This document shows positions 17,829 to 26,318 of a stretch of DNA of 64,000 bases, one piece after another. Made by a program: the position numbers and the translations under genes. The stretch's first letter is position 1; each line of letters opens with the position of its first letter. A model generated the notes under the pieces. That model was given only the letters and a program-made list of their open reading frames with translations, did no database searches and was not told the DNA's origin. The stretch comes from Paraburkholderia caledonica NBRC 102488 (GTDB lineage: Bacteria > Pseudomonadota > Gammaproteobacteria > Burkholderiales > Burkholderiaceae). The DNA is taken from the NCBI RefSeq assembly GCF_000685095.1, contig NZ_BAYE01000001.1, forward strand, positions 558,001-622,000. The letters run 5' to 3'.

Positions 17829-18098
17829 TTGAATACTACAAACGTAAAGGAAACTTCTGACCGCATCGCGCATCTTGCGTCGGTCGTATTGGCTCGTCAG
17901 GGCGCCACCCATATCGAGAAAGAGCTAGCCGGCTCCGCGCTCGCGCAACACCACACCGCTAAACAGACCAGCGCGGCAATCGGCAGCCTCGCGGCGCAGG
18001 TGCTCGGCGATCATCATTCCAGTTTCGAGGCAAAGGAGTTGGCCGGGAGCGTGCTTGCGCAAGTGCGTCACCTGCACGGGCTGACACTCGATCATTAA
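17829..18098 (+). CDS. small hypothetical protein with an internal 28-residue duplication
   Basis: An 89-residue protein. Residues 13-40 and 51-78 are copies of one unit: IAHLASVVLARQ... and IGSLAAQVLGDH..., each ending in KELAGSALAQ or KELAGSVLAQ. The unit resembles a short motif I know from small uncharacterised proteobacterial proteins with repeated K.AAGSALSQ endings. No function is established. The start is TTG at 17829, with an AGGGAG site just upstream. No ATG fits. No signal or membrane segment. It has its own AT-rich promoter and a strong terminator at 18165-18194, so it is probably well expressed and monocistronic. Confidence 0.72.
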   Translation: MNTTNVKETSDRIAHLASVVLARQGATHIEKELAGSALAQHHTAKQTSAAIGSLAAQVLGDHHSSFEAKELAGSVLAQVRHLHGLTLDH

Positions 18099-18164
18099 TG
18101 CACGCGCAGTGACCGATGCGAATTTCTTTCGGTCGGCTCTTAACATCACAAAGCGCCTGGCAAA

Positions 18165-18194
18165 AAAAATGCGCTGCCGAAGCAGCGCATTTTT
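18165..18194. terminator. bidirectional terminator between the 17829 gene and htpG
   Basis: A 13-bp perfect stem (18165-18177 with 18182-18194) and CGAA loop, with A-run on the left and T-run on the right. It serves both the plus-strand small gene and the minus-strand htpG. Confidence 0.9.
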
Positions 18195-18236
18195 CTTCAC
18201 TACGTTGAAGGTCGGTTCGACGCTACGCGATCAGGC

Positions 18237-20135
18237 TCAATTCGCGCGCGCAAGCAACAACGCGTTCGTACGCTTCACGAAGCTCGCCGGATCTTCAAGC
18301 GCGCCGCCCTCGGCCAGCAACGCCTGGTCGAACAGCAGGTGGCACCAGTCGTCGAAGTTCGCATTATCGGCATGCAAGCCCTTGACCAGTGCGTGCTCCG
18401 GATTCACTTCCAGAATCGGATGGAACGAAGGCGCCTGCTGCCCTGCAGCCTTCAGCATGCGCTGCAGGTAACCGCTCATTTCGCCGTCGTCGGCAACGAG
18501 GCACGAGGGCGAATCGGTCAGGCGGAACGTGAGGCGCACGTCTTTTGCCTTGTCCTTCAGCGCTTCCTTCATCTTGTCGACGAGCGGCTTGAGCTCCTCG
18601 CTCACCTTTTCCTGCGCCTCTTTCTCCTCGTCGTTCAGCGCGCCCAGATCCAGATCGCCGCGCGCCACGCTTTGCAGCGGCTTCCCGTCGAATTCGTTGA
18701 GGAACGACAGCATCCATTCGTCCACGCGGTCGGTCAGCAGCAGCACTTCCACGCCCTTCTTGCGGAACACTTCGAGATGCGGGCTGTGCGTCGCGGCCTG
18801 CCAGGTGTCGGCCGTCACGTAGTAAATCTTGCTTTGCTCCGGCTTCATGCGCGCGACGTAATCGGCGAGCGACACGTTCTGCTCCGGCGCTTCCGTATGC
18901 GTGGACGCAAAGCGCACGAGCTTGGCAATGCGCTCGCGATTCGCAAAGTCTTCGCCGATGCCTTCCTTCAGCACCTGGCCGAACTCCTTCCAGAAGCCGG
19001 CGTACTTCTCCTTGTCGGCGTCGTTATCCGAGTTGGCCAGATCTTCCAGCATCGACAGCGCGCGCTTGGTCACGCCCTCGCGGATCGCCTTGACGTCGCG
19101 GCTTTCCTGCAGGATCTCACGCGAGACATTAAGCGGCAGATCGCTCGAATCGACCACACCCTTGACGAAGCGCAGGTACGCGGGCAACAGTTGCTCGGCG
19201 TCGTCCATGATGAACACGCGCTTCACATACAGCTTCAGCCCGCCGCGATGATCGCGGTTCCACAGATCGAACGGCGCGTGGCTCGGCACGTACAGCAACT
19301 GCGTGTATTCGCTTCGGCCCTCGACGCGGTTATGCGTCCAGGTGAGCGGATCCTGATGATCGTGCGACAGATGCTGATAAAACTGCTTGTACTGCTCTTC
19401 GGTGATGTCGTTCTTCGCACGGGTCCACAGCGCGCTGGCCTGATTGACGGTCTCGTCCTCGTCTTTCGTGACCATCGCGCTCTTTTCCGCGTCCCACTCT
19501 TCCTTCTTCATCAGAATGGGCAGCGCGACGTGATCGGAATACCGCTGAATGATCGACTTAAGCCGATGCGACGACAGGAGTTCGTCTTCGTCTGCACGCA
19601 GATGCAGCGTGATGGTCGTGCCGCGCGCGGCGCGCTCGATCTGCTCGACGGCGAAATCCCCCTCGCCGGCGCTTTCCCAACGCACGCCTTCCGACGCCGG
19701 CAATCCGGCGCGGCGCGTTTCGACCGTGATCTTGTCCGCGACGATGAAGCCCGAGTAGAAGCCCACGCCGAACTGCCCGATCAGCGCAGCGTCTTTCTGC
19801 TGATCGCCCGACAGCTTGCCGAAGAATTCCTTGGTGCCCGAGCGCGCGATCGTGCCGAGGTTGCCGATCGCTTCGTCACGGCTCATGCCAATGCCGTTAT
19901 CGTCGATCGTAATAGTGCGCGCGTCCTTGTCATACGACACGCGAATGCGCAGATTCGGGTCGTTCTCGTACAACCCGCTGTTTTCAATCGCTTCGAAACG
20001 CAGCTTGTCGGCCGCGTCGGACGCATTGGAAATCAGCTCGCGCAAAAAGATTTCCTTGTTGCTGTACAGCGAATGGATCATCAGTTGCAGAAGCTGTTTC
20101 ACTTCTGCCTGAAAGCTCATGGTTTCTTGTGCCAT
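18237..20135 (-). CDS. htpG: chaperone HtpG (Hsp90)
   Basis: A 632-residue bacterial Hsp90. The N-terminal GHKL ATPase domain shows [17 protein letters not shown] (Bergerat helix), [12 protein letters not shown] and [15 protein letters not shown]. The middle domain has the catalytic-loop region [15 protein letters not shown], and the C-terminal dimerisation domain follows. Length is normal. It acts as an ATP-dependent homodimeric cytosolic chaperone in the heat-shock response. A sigma-32-type promoter lies at 20261-20289, inside the 3' end of the upstream MocR-type gene. A bidirectional terminator follows the stop. Confidence 0.98.
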   Translation of the reverse strand: MAQETMSFQAEVKQLLQLMIHSLYSNKEIFLRELISNASDAADKLRFEAIENSGLYENDPNLRIRVSYDKDARTITIDDNGIGMSRDEAIGNLGTIARSGTKEFFGKLSGDQQKDAALIGQFGVGFYSGFIVADKITVETRRAGLPASEGVRWESAGEGDFAVEQIERAARGTTITLHLRADEDELLSSHRLKSIIQRYSDHVALPILMKKEEWDAEKSAMVTKDEDETVNQASALWTRAKNDITEEQYKQFYQHLSHDHQDPLTWTHNRVEGRSEYTQLLYVPSHAPFDLWNRDHRGGLKLYVKRVFIMDDAEQLLPAYLRFVKGVVDSSDLPLNVSREILQESRDVKAIREGVTKRALSMLEDLANSDNDADKEKYAGFWKEFGQVLKEGIGEDFANRERIAKLVRFASTHTEAPEQNVSLADYVARMKPEQSKIYYVTADTWQAATHSPHLEVFRKKGVEVLLLTDRVDEWMLSFLNEFDGKPLQSVARGDLDLGALNDEEKEAQEKVSEELKPLVDKMKEALKDKAKDVRLTFRLTDSPSCLVADDGEMSGYLQRMLKAAGQQAPSFHPILEVNPEHALVKGLHADNANFDDWCHLLFDQALLAEGGALEDPASFVKRTNALLLARAN

Positions 20136-20260
20136 GGTCGGACTTCCTCTCTGTTGCGAATCGGTTTTTGCGAATCGGGTATTGCAGATGCGCTTCGGGT
20201 CAGGCGTGGCACGGGGCCGGATTGCCGACGTGCGGTGCCGTGCCGCCGGATCGTCCGCCT

Positions 20261-20289
20261 AAATAAGGGCGATGCGGCGCCGTTTCAAG
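20261..20289 (-). promoter_or_regulatory. sigma-32 (heat-shock) promoter of htpG
   Basis: On the minus strand, CTTGAAA (20289-20283), a 13-bp spacer and CCCTTATTT (20269-20261) match the RpoH consensus CTTGAAA-N11-16-CCCCATNT closely. The -35 overlaps the stop codon of the upstream gene. The leader is about 120 nt. Confidence 0.75.
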
Positions 20290-21736
20290 AGGCGCGGCGC
20301 GCAACGCCGTCCAGATAACGGCAGAGAAACGTCGCCAGCTCCGGATCCCCGCAATTGGCGACGTTGAAGCGCATCCACGTGGTGGGCGACTGCTGCGGCG
20401 AAAAAAGGCTGCCGGGCGTCAGCAGAAAACCGGCTTCGTGGCCGGCGGCGGCTAGGCCGTCGGCGTCGACTCCGGTGTCGGCCCACACGAACATTCCGGC
20501 CGTGGGCGTCAGGAACAGCTTCAGGCCGGTCTTTTCCAGCATCCGCACGGATTTTTCGCGCACCCCGTCGAGCCGAGCGCGCAACCGCTCGACGTGGCGT
20601 CGGTAATGACCCTCGGTGAGAATTTTGTACAGCACCCGCTCGTTCAATTCCGGGCTCGTCATGCCGACCAGCATTTTCTGGTCGCTGACCGCCTTCGCGA
20701 CTTCCGGCGCGCACGCGATGAAACCAACGCGCAGATTGGGCGCGAGCGTCTTCGAAAAACTGCCCAGATAGATCACGCGCTTTAGCTGATCGAGGCTTGC
20801 GAGCCGCGTGCCGGCATAGCTCGGCGGGCAGAGATCGCCGTAAATGTCATCTTCGACCACGATGAAGTCGTACGCCTCGGCAAGCCGCAAGATGCGGAAC
20901 GCCTGCGCGGCCGTGAGCGACGTGCCGGTCGGATTCTGCAGCACGGAATTGATCACCAGCATCTTGGGCCGCCACGTCTGCACCAGCGATTCGAGCGCGT
21001 CGAGGTCCGGGCCGTCCGGCGTATATGGCATGCCGAGAAGCCGTGCGCCTTGCGACGCGAAGCGCCCGAACATCTGGAACCACGCAGGATCGCCGACGAT
21101 CACCGAATCGCCCGCCTTGACATAGATGCGCGAAATCAGGTCGATCGCCTGCGTGATGCCCGACACCATCACGATCTGCTCGGGCGACGCGCCGATCTCC
21201 AGTTCCTCGAGCCGCGTCTGCAATTGCTGGCGCAGCGGCAGAAAACCGAGCGGCGTGCCGATCCCCAGCAACTGCGCGCCGCTTTGCCGGCCCAGCGTGC
21301 GCAGCGCGTTGGTGATCAACTCGCCGTCGAGCCAGCGCGCCGGCAGATAGCCGAGACCGGGGCTGCGCTCCGGGCGCGCGCCGGTATGCAGCATGTTGCG
21401 CAGCAGCCAGACCACGTCGATGGTGGCCGGCGCGGGCGACTGCGTGACCGGACGAATTTCCGAAACCGCCGCGCCCGCCAGACGCTCGCGCACGAAGAAA
21501 CCCGAGCCGCGCCGCGACTCAAGATAGCCCTGTGCGACTAGCCGCTCGTACGCCTCGACCACCGTGAAACGCGACACGCCTTTGTCGAGCGCAAGCTTGC
21601 GGATCGACGGCATACGCATGCCGGGACGAAACACGCGCTCTTCGATGCGGCGGCGAGCCCATTGGACGAGTTGCTCGACCAGCGTCAGCGATGCCGTATC
21701 GTGCGGGGCGGGAATTTGTGTAAGCGGGACGGACAT
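20285..21736 (-). CDS. MocR/GabR-type GntR regulator with aminotransferase domain
   Basis: A 483-residue regulator. Residues ~16-85 are a GntR winged helix-turn-helix (RMPSIRKLALDKGVSRFTVVEAYERL). After a linker, residues ~125-475 form a fold-type I aminotransferase domain with the PLP lysine K329 in GSFSKTLAPNLRVGF and the NPTG motif at 268-271. Such proteins sense PLP or an amino compound and control nearby metabolic genes. It is divergent from a VOC gene, with an aminotransferase/RidA/PhzF group beyond. TACCG repeats just upstream of its start (21751-21787) are a likely operator. The PdxR, GabR and TauR subgroups cannot be told apart here. Confidence 0.92.
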   Translation of the reverse strand: MSVPLTQIPAPHDTASLTLVEQLVQWARRRIEERVFRPGMRMPSIRKLALDKGVSRFTVVEAYERLVAQGYLESRRGSGFFVRERLAGAAVSEIRPVTQSPAPATIDVVWLLRNMLHTGARPERSPGLGYLPARWLDGELITNALRTLGRQSGAQLLGIGTPLGFLPLRQQLQTRLEELEIGASPEQIVMVSGITQAIDLISRIYVKAGDSVIVGDPAWFQMFGRFASQGARLLGMPYTPDGPDLDALESLVQTWRPKMLVINSVLQNPTGTSLTAAQAFRILRLAEAYDFIVVEDDIYGDLCPPSYAGTRLASLDQLKRVIYLGSFSKTLAPNLRVGFIACAPEVAKAVSDQKMLVGMTSPELNERVLYKILTEGHYRRHVERLRARLDGVREKSVRMLEKTGLKLFLTPTAGMFVWADTGVDADGLAAAGHEAGFLLTPGSLFSPQQSPTTWMRFNVANCGDPELATFLCRYLDGVARRAS

Positions 21737-22166
21737 AGACGCACTCCAACTGTACCGAACGGTATCGAATCGATTGTACCGTTACTGTGCAGGTCGTCGC
21801 CGCTACATTTGAGACAGAAGAAGCGCGCCTGCCCGATTCGCGGCGTCGTCGAAGTACCGAGCCTGGCGGCGATCCCGCCGAGTAGGCTGTCGGATGCGCG
21901 AGCGCTGTTTGCGGCGGCGAGCGAACCGATAGGGCAAGCGGGCAAGCTAACCGGCAAGCGGCCCCCAGACAGACACACGGCCAGTCGCCGGCAACCAGCC
22001 GCAAAGACCGCGCACCGCCCGTTGATCGCACATTAATCGCCCGTTAAGCGCACGTTCGCGGGTCGTCGTCGCCCCGCGAACGGTTATGCTTACGTGCCCG
22101 GGCACCCGCATACGCTGCGCGTGGTGCGGGTCCGGCCTGATGTGAAACCCGTTTTCCCGATCCGCA
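21737..22166. other. 430-bp divergent region between the MocR-type regulator and the VOC gene
   Basis: No gene is supported. The regulator-proximal 50 bp hold the TGTACCG repeats (separate entry). The rest is GC-rich with no further element that I can recognise. Confidence 0.6.
21751..21787. promoter_or_regulatory. candidate MocR operator
   Basis: TGTACCG occurs at 21751-21757 and 21775-21781 as direct repeats 24 bp apart. The first copy is also half of an inverted repeat, TACCG-AA-CGGTA (21753-21764). The position, 15 bp from the regulator's ATG, fits autoregulation. MocR-family operators are typically short direct repeats of this kind (for example the ATACCA boxes of GabR). Confidence 0.55.
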
Positions 22167-22871
22167 ATGACCGCACATTTGCTTCGTCTCGATCACCTCG
22201 TTGTTTCCGCCCGCACGCTCGACGAGGGTACACAGTACGTCGCCGACGTTCTCGGCGTGGCACCGGCCGGGGGCGGCGCGCACCCCCTGATGCGGACCCA
22301 CAACCGCCTGCTGAACCTGTGGGGCGGCGCGTATCTGGAAGTAATCGCAATCGATCCGCATGCCGACGCCGCGCAGGAACCGGCCGCCGCCGCGCCGCGC
22401 CCGCGCCTTTTTGCGCTCGACGACCCCGCCACGCACGCGCGCCTCGAGAACGGGCCGTATCTGTCGCATTGGGTCGTCCGCGTCGACCGCCCGAAGCATC
22501 TGCCGGCGTGGCAGGCCCAGTACCCGCAGCGCATCCCGCCGATCGTGCCTCTCACGCGCGGCGAGTTCAGCTGGGGGCTGTCCATTGCGGACGACGGCGC
22601 GTTTCCCTCCTGGCAAGGCGCCGGCGACGGCGTGCTGCCCTCGCTCATCCAGTGGGACACGGCGCGGCATCCGTCGGAGTCATTGCCGGAAACCGGCATC
22701 GCACTAAAAGCGCTGAACGGCCAGCATCCGCGAGCCGAGACGGTGGCCGCGCAATTGCAGTGGCTAGGCGCCGCGCATCTGATAAAGCTGCATCCGACGG
22801 ACGACGCAGCGGCGCCGGCCGCGCTGACCGCCGAGTTCGAAACACCCAACGGTCTACGGACCCTTAAATAG
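22167..22871 (+). CDS. glyoxalase-like (VOC) domain protein
   Basis: A 234-residue protein of the Glyoxalase_3-like VOC group. The first strand-helix is LLRLDHLVVSARTLDEGTQY, followed by HPLMRTHNRLLNLWGGAYLEVIAID, the usual pattern of a histidine (DHLV) and glutamate (LEVI) metal-ligand pair. A second, less conserved repeat covers residues ~90-160. Substrate unknown. The ribosome-binding site is weak. It is divergent from the MocR-type regulator and 75 bp upstream of an aminotransferase on the same strand, so it may be regulated with either. Confidence 0.8.
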   Translation: MTAHLLRLDHLVVSARTLDEGTQYVADVLGVAPAGGGAHPLMRTHNRLLNLWGGAYLEVIAIDPHADAAQEPAAAAPRPRLFALDDPATHARLENGPYLSHWVVRVDRPKHLPAWQAQYPQRIPPIVPLTRGEFSWGLSIADDGAFPSWQGAGDGVLPSLIQWDTARHPSESLPETGIALKALNGQHPRAETVAAQLQWLGAAHLIKLHPTDDAAAPAALTAEFETPNGLRTLK

Positions 22872-22946
22872 CCAGCGCGCGCGGGTCGCCGACTCGCGCG
22901 ATAATCGAGGTTTTGACAGGTTCCAGACATACCAGCAGAGGAGACC

Positions 22947-24143
22947 ATGGACCAAAGCGACTTGAAAGCCCCCACGTGGCAATTGTCCGAACGCGCACGC
23001 AAGCTCACCAGCTCGGCGATCCGCGAGATCCTGAAGGTCACGGAACGGCCCGAAGTCATTTCGTTCGCGGGCGGCCTGCCCTCGCCGGCCACCTTCCCGG
23101 CCGAACGCATGCGCGAAGCGTCCGACCGCATTTTGCGCGACTCGCCCGCCGCGGCGCTCCAGTACAGCGCAACGGAAGGTTATGCGCCGCTGCGCGAGTG
23201 GGTCGCGAAGCGCTACTCGGTGAACGGCGCGCAGATCCGCCCGAGTCAGGTACTCATCACCACCGGCTCCCAGCAGGCGCTCGATCTGCTCGGCAAGGTG
23301 CTGGTCTGTCCGCAAAGCCCCGTACTCGTCGAAACGCCGACATACCTCGGCGCGCTGCAATCGTTCTCCATGTACGAGCCGCGCTACATCCAGGTGCCGA
23401 CTGACGAACAAGGGCTGATTCCCGAAGGACTCACGCCCGAACTCACCGCCGGCGCCCGCCTGTTGTACGCACAACCGAATTTCCAGAATCCGACTGGCCG
23501 CCGCCTGCCGGTCGAGCGTCGCCGCGCGCTCGCCGAATTCGCGAAAACCGCGCCGTTCCCGGTAATCGAAGACGACCCCTACGGCGCGCTGGATTATGCG
23601 GGCGAACCGCTGCCGACCATGCTGTCGATGGCGCCCGACCATATCGTCCACCTGGGTTCTTTCTCCAAGGTGCTCGCGCCGGGTCTGCGGGTCGGCTACA
23701 TCATCGCGCCCGAAGAGTTGATCTTCAAACTCGTGCAGGCCAAGCAGGCCACCGACCTGCATACGCCGAGCTTTACCCAGCGCATCGTCCATGAAGTGAT
23801 CAAGGACGGCTTTCTCGACACGCATGTGCCGACCATTCGCGAGCTTTACCGCGACCAGTGCGCGGCAATGCTCGCCGCGCTCGAGCGTTACATGCCCGAA
23901 GGCGTGCAGTGGAACCGTCCGGAAGGCGGCATGTTCATCTGGGTGAGCCTGCCTGCGCAAATCGACAGCATGAAGCTGCTCGAGGAAGCGGTCGCACAAA
24001 ATGTCGCGTTCGTGCCGGGCGGTCCGTTCTTCGCGAACGAAGCGCAGCACAACACATTGCGCCTGTCGTTCGTCACGGTGCCGCCGGCGAAGATCGACGA
24101 AGGCGTGTCGCGTCTCGCGACGCTGATCCGCGCCAGGCTCTGA
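22947..24143 (+). CDS. PLP-dependent aminotransferase, class I/II (2-aminoadipate/LysN-like)
   Basis: A 398-residue fold-type I aminotransferase. It shows SFAGGLPSPATFPAE at residues 39-53, YSATEGYAPLREW, NPTGRRLP around 181-188, and the PLP lysine K241 in GSFSKVLAPGLRVGY. This is the pattern of the LysN/KAT-type group acting on 2-aminoadipate, aromatic or branched-chain amino acids with 2-oxoglutarate. An AGAGGAG site precedes the ATG. A RidA-family gene follows after 54 bp, which fits removal of reactive enamine/imine by-products of PLP enzymes. Substrate unresolved. Confidence 0.9.
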   Translation: MDQSDLKAPTWQLSERARKLTSSAIREILKVTERPEVISFAGGLPSPATFPAERMREASDRILRDSPAAALQYSATEGYAPLREWVAKRYSVNGAQIRPSQVLITTGSQQALDLLGKVLVCPQSPVLVETPTYLGALQSFSMYEPRYIQVPTDEQGLIPEGLTPELTAGARLLYAQPNFQNPTGRRLPVERRRALAEFAKTAPFPVIEDDPYGALDYAGEPLPTMLSMAPDHIVHLGSFSKVLAPGLRVGYIIAPEELIFKLVQAKQATDLHTPSFTQRIVHEVIKDGFLDTHVPTIRELYRDQCAAMLAALERYMPEGVQWNRPEGGMFIWVSLPAQIDSMKLLEEAVAQNVAFVPGGPFFANEAQHNTLRLSFVTVPPAKIDEGVSRLATLIRARL

Positions 24144-24197
24144 AACTAGCCGGCCCGTTCGCCGCAACCACCTCTCATTACCGACCGAGGACACAAC

Positions 24198-24662
24198 ATG
24201 GCTCAAACTAACGTTTATGACAAGCTGAAGGAACTGGGCATCGAATTGCCGAACGCCGGCGCGCCGGCGGCCGCCTATGTGATGAGCGCGCAAAGCGGCA
24301 ATACGGTGTACCTGTCCGGCCACATCGCGAAGAAGGACGGCAAGGTGTGGGCGGGCAAGCTCGGCGCCGAGCTCAGCACCGAAGACGGCAAGGCCGCGGC
24401 GCGATCCATCGCCATCGACCTGCTTGCCACACTGCACGCGCATTTGGGCGACCTCAACCGCGTCACGCGCATCGTCAAGTTGATGAGTCTCGTCAATTCC
24501 ACGCACGAATTCACCGAGCAGCACCTGGTTACGAACGGTGCTTCGGAACTCGTCGCCGACGTGTTCGGCGAGCGCGGCAAGCACGCACGCTCGGCATTCG
24601 GCGTCGCGCAGATTCCGCTCGGCGCATGCGTCGAAATTGAAATGATCGCGGAAGTCGAGTAA
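24198..24662 (+). CDS. RidA/YjgF/UK114 family protein
   Basis: A 154-residue protein of the RidA superfamily, of the longer YjgH/endoribonuclease L-PSP-like type. Typical stretches are SGNTVYLSGHIA, TEDGKAAARSIAIDLLATL, and the end GARSAFGVAQIPLGACVEIE (here HARSAFGV). RidA enzymes hydrolyse reactive enamine/imine intermediates. The catalytic arginine of classical RidA lies in the R(S/A)xxxVxxLP region, represented here by ARSAFGVAQIPL. A GAGGA site precedes the ATG. Probably co-transcribed with the aminotransferase upstream. Confidence 0.9.
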   Translation: MAQTNVYDKLKELGIELPNAGAPAAAYVMSAQSGNTVYLSGHIAKKDGKVWAGKLGAELSTEDGKAAARSIAIDLLATLHAHLGDLNRVTRIVKLMSLVNSTHEFTEQHLVTNGASELVADVFGERGKHARSAFGVAQIPLGACVEIEMIAEVE

Positions 24663-24676
24663 CGCATCGCGATTTA

Positions 24677-24695
24677 AGGCCGGCTCGTCCGGCCT
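24677..24695 (+). terminator. stem-loop after the RidA gene
   Basis: A 7-bp perfect GC-rich stem (24677-24683 with 24689-24695) with a 5-nt loop, 15 bp past the stop, but no U-tract follows. Confidence 0.4.
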
Positions 24696-24828
24696 GTCGC
24701 AATCAACGCGTCGCCAGGTGTCGATCACCCGCGGCGCGTTTTGCATTTGTGGCGAGGTAGCCCGTTCCCGCAGCAGCAGATAGAATCCGCGAACCCTATC
24801 AACCGCAGGAATCGCCGGACCGCCCCCG

Positions 24829-25731
24829 ATGCCCGCTAACACAGTTCGTTTCAAACAGGTCGACGTGTTCACGTCGGTGCCGTTCAAAGGCAATCCGCTT
24901 GCTGTCATATTCGACGCCGACACGCTCAGCGCCGAACAGATGCAGGCGATCGCGCACTGGACCAATCTGTCCGAAACTACCTTCCTGTTGAAGCCGACGG
25001 ACCCGGCCGCCGACTATCGCGTGCGCATTTTCACGACTCAGGGCGAATTGCCCTTCGCCGGTCATCCGACGCTCGGCACCGCGCATGCGCTGCTCGAAAG
25101 CGGCTATCAGCCGAAGCAGCCGGGCAAGCTCGTTCAGCAGTGCGGCGTGGGCCTCGTCGAATTGCAGTCCCTTCATGATGACTCCGGCGACATGCACGGC
25201 GCGTGGGCCTTCGCCGCACCGCCCGCACGAATTGCGCCGCTGCCGGAACACCAATACGCCGCACTTTCTACGGCTTTGCGTAGCGACGCGATAGACTTCG
25301 GCGCCACGCCGAGCGCCGTCGACAATGGCGCGCCGTGGCTCGTCGTGCGCGTGAATTCGGCGCGCGATTGTCTCGCGCTCGAACCCGACGCCGCAGCGCT
25401 CGCGCGCATCGTGCAATCGGTCGGCACGCACGGTCTCGCCGTTTATGGTCCGCACGAGGCCGGCGGTCCTGCCACGTTCGAAGTGCGCTGCCTGATGACG
25501 GGCGGCGCGTTCGGCGTCGGCGAAGACCCTGTTACCGGCAGCGCGAATGCGGCGCTTGCCGGTTTGTTGAGTGCGCAAAACCTACGACCGGGCGCGAGCT
25601 ACACCGCGCGCCAGGGCACCGCCCTCGGACGCGCTGGCCAGGTCTTCGTGCGCTACGACGACAGGAACAGCAAGACGTGGATCGGCGGCTCGTCGGTGAC
25701 CGTCGTCGACGGTACGTTCCGGATGCCGTGA
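24829..25731 (+). CDS. PhzF family isomerase
   Basis: A 300-residue PhzF-fold protein. The N-terminal VDVFTSVPFKGNPLAVIFDA and the catalytic glutamate E49 in NLSETTFLL are conserved, as are GHPTLGTAHALL and the final FGVGEDPVTGSANAAL. PhzF itself isomerises trans-2,3-dihydro-3-hydroxyanthranilate in phenazine synthesis. There are no phz genes here, so this is one of the many generic family members of unknown substrate. Its ATG has a weak ribosome-binding site. It follows the RidA gene on the same strand after 166 bp and a hairpin. Confidence 0.9.
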   Translation: MPANTVRFKQVDVFTSVPFKGNPLAVIFDADTLSAEQMQAIAHWTNLSETTFLLKPTDPAADYRVRIFTTQGELPFAGHPTLGTAHALLESGYQPKQPGKLVQQCGVGLVELQSLHDDSGDMHGAWAFAAPPARIAPLPEHQYAALSTALRSDAIDFGATPSAVDNGAPWLVVRVNSARDCLALEPDAAALARIVQSVGTHGLAVYGPHEAGGPATFEVRCLMTGGAFGVGEDPVTGSANAALAGLLSAQNLRPGASYTARQGTALGRAGQVFVRYDDRNSKTWIGGSSVTVVDGTFRMP

Positions 25732-26318
25732 CCGGCCGATCGTTTGCTTACATCTCGCCGCATTGAATGGAGCAATAGAAAGTCTCCTGCAAGGCAGTGT
25801 AGAAGCAGACGCGCGCAACTTGCCTCATTCGCCACGCTTAACCACGATTAGCCACAAAACCCCGCTCGCTGTGCTGAGCCGATGCAATTTGCATAAAGAC
25901 CGCCCGAAAAGACCTCGCACGTGACAGCCGCCATGCCGGAACGCCGAACCTCGATGCAGCATCCGAATACCAGTTCCACCGCCGTTCGATCCCGCTCATG
26001 CTCCGAGTCGCAGACCGGTGGACTATGGAGCACGCCACGGAACCAGGCGGAAAACCGCAACCCGGGCGGACCGCAAAACAGCCTCGAGACAGCCGCGGAC
26101 TGCGCCCGCGTATACCCGATGCCGGGACCCTTCCTTAATCCAGTGGCATTAAGTAATATCGAAACGTACCCGACAAAGTGCGAACGATCAGGCGCCAGGC
26201 CACGCCCCTTCTTGCGCAGTAGTTCTGGCAACTTGGTCACCATGCAGCCATCCATGAAAACAGCGCCGACGACCCTCGCGCATTCGCAACCGGCACCCAG
26301 TCGGGTACGGGCCGCCTG
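25732..26318. other. 587-bp region without a supported gene, upstream of the GGDEF/EAL gene
   Basis: A 132-codon open frame (25921-26319) overlaps the next start, but its composition is unlike a protein (long runs of Ser/Arg/Pro/Thr, no homology pattern). Near 26134-26159 there is an inverted repeat CTTAAT-N8-ATTAAG directly followed by TAATAT, a plausible -10 with an operator-like site for the downstream gene. Confidence 0.5.
26134..26159 (+). promoter_or_regulatory. possible promoter/operator of the GGDEF/EAL gene
   Basis: CTTAAT (26134-26139) and ATTAAG (26148-26153) form an inverted repeat abutting TAATAT (26154-26159). No convincing -35 is seen, so this is tentative. Confidence 0.35.
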
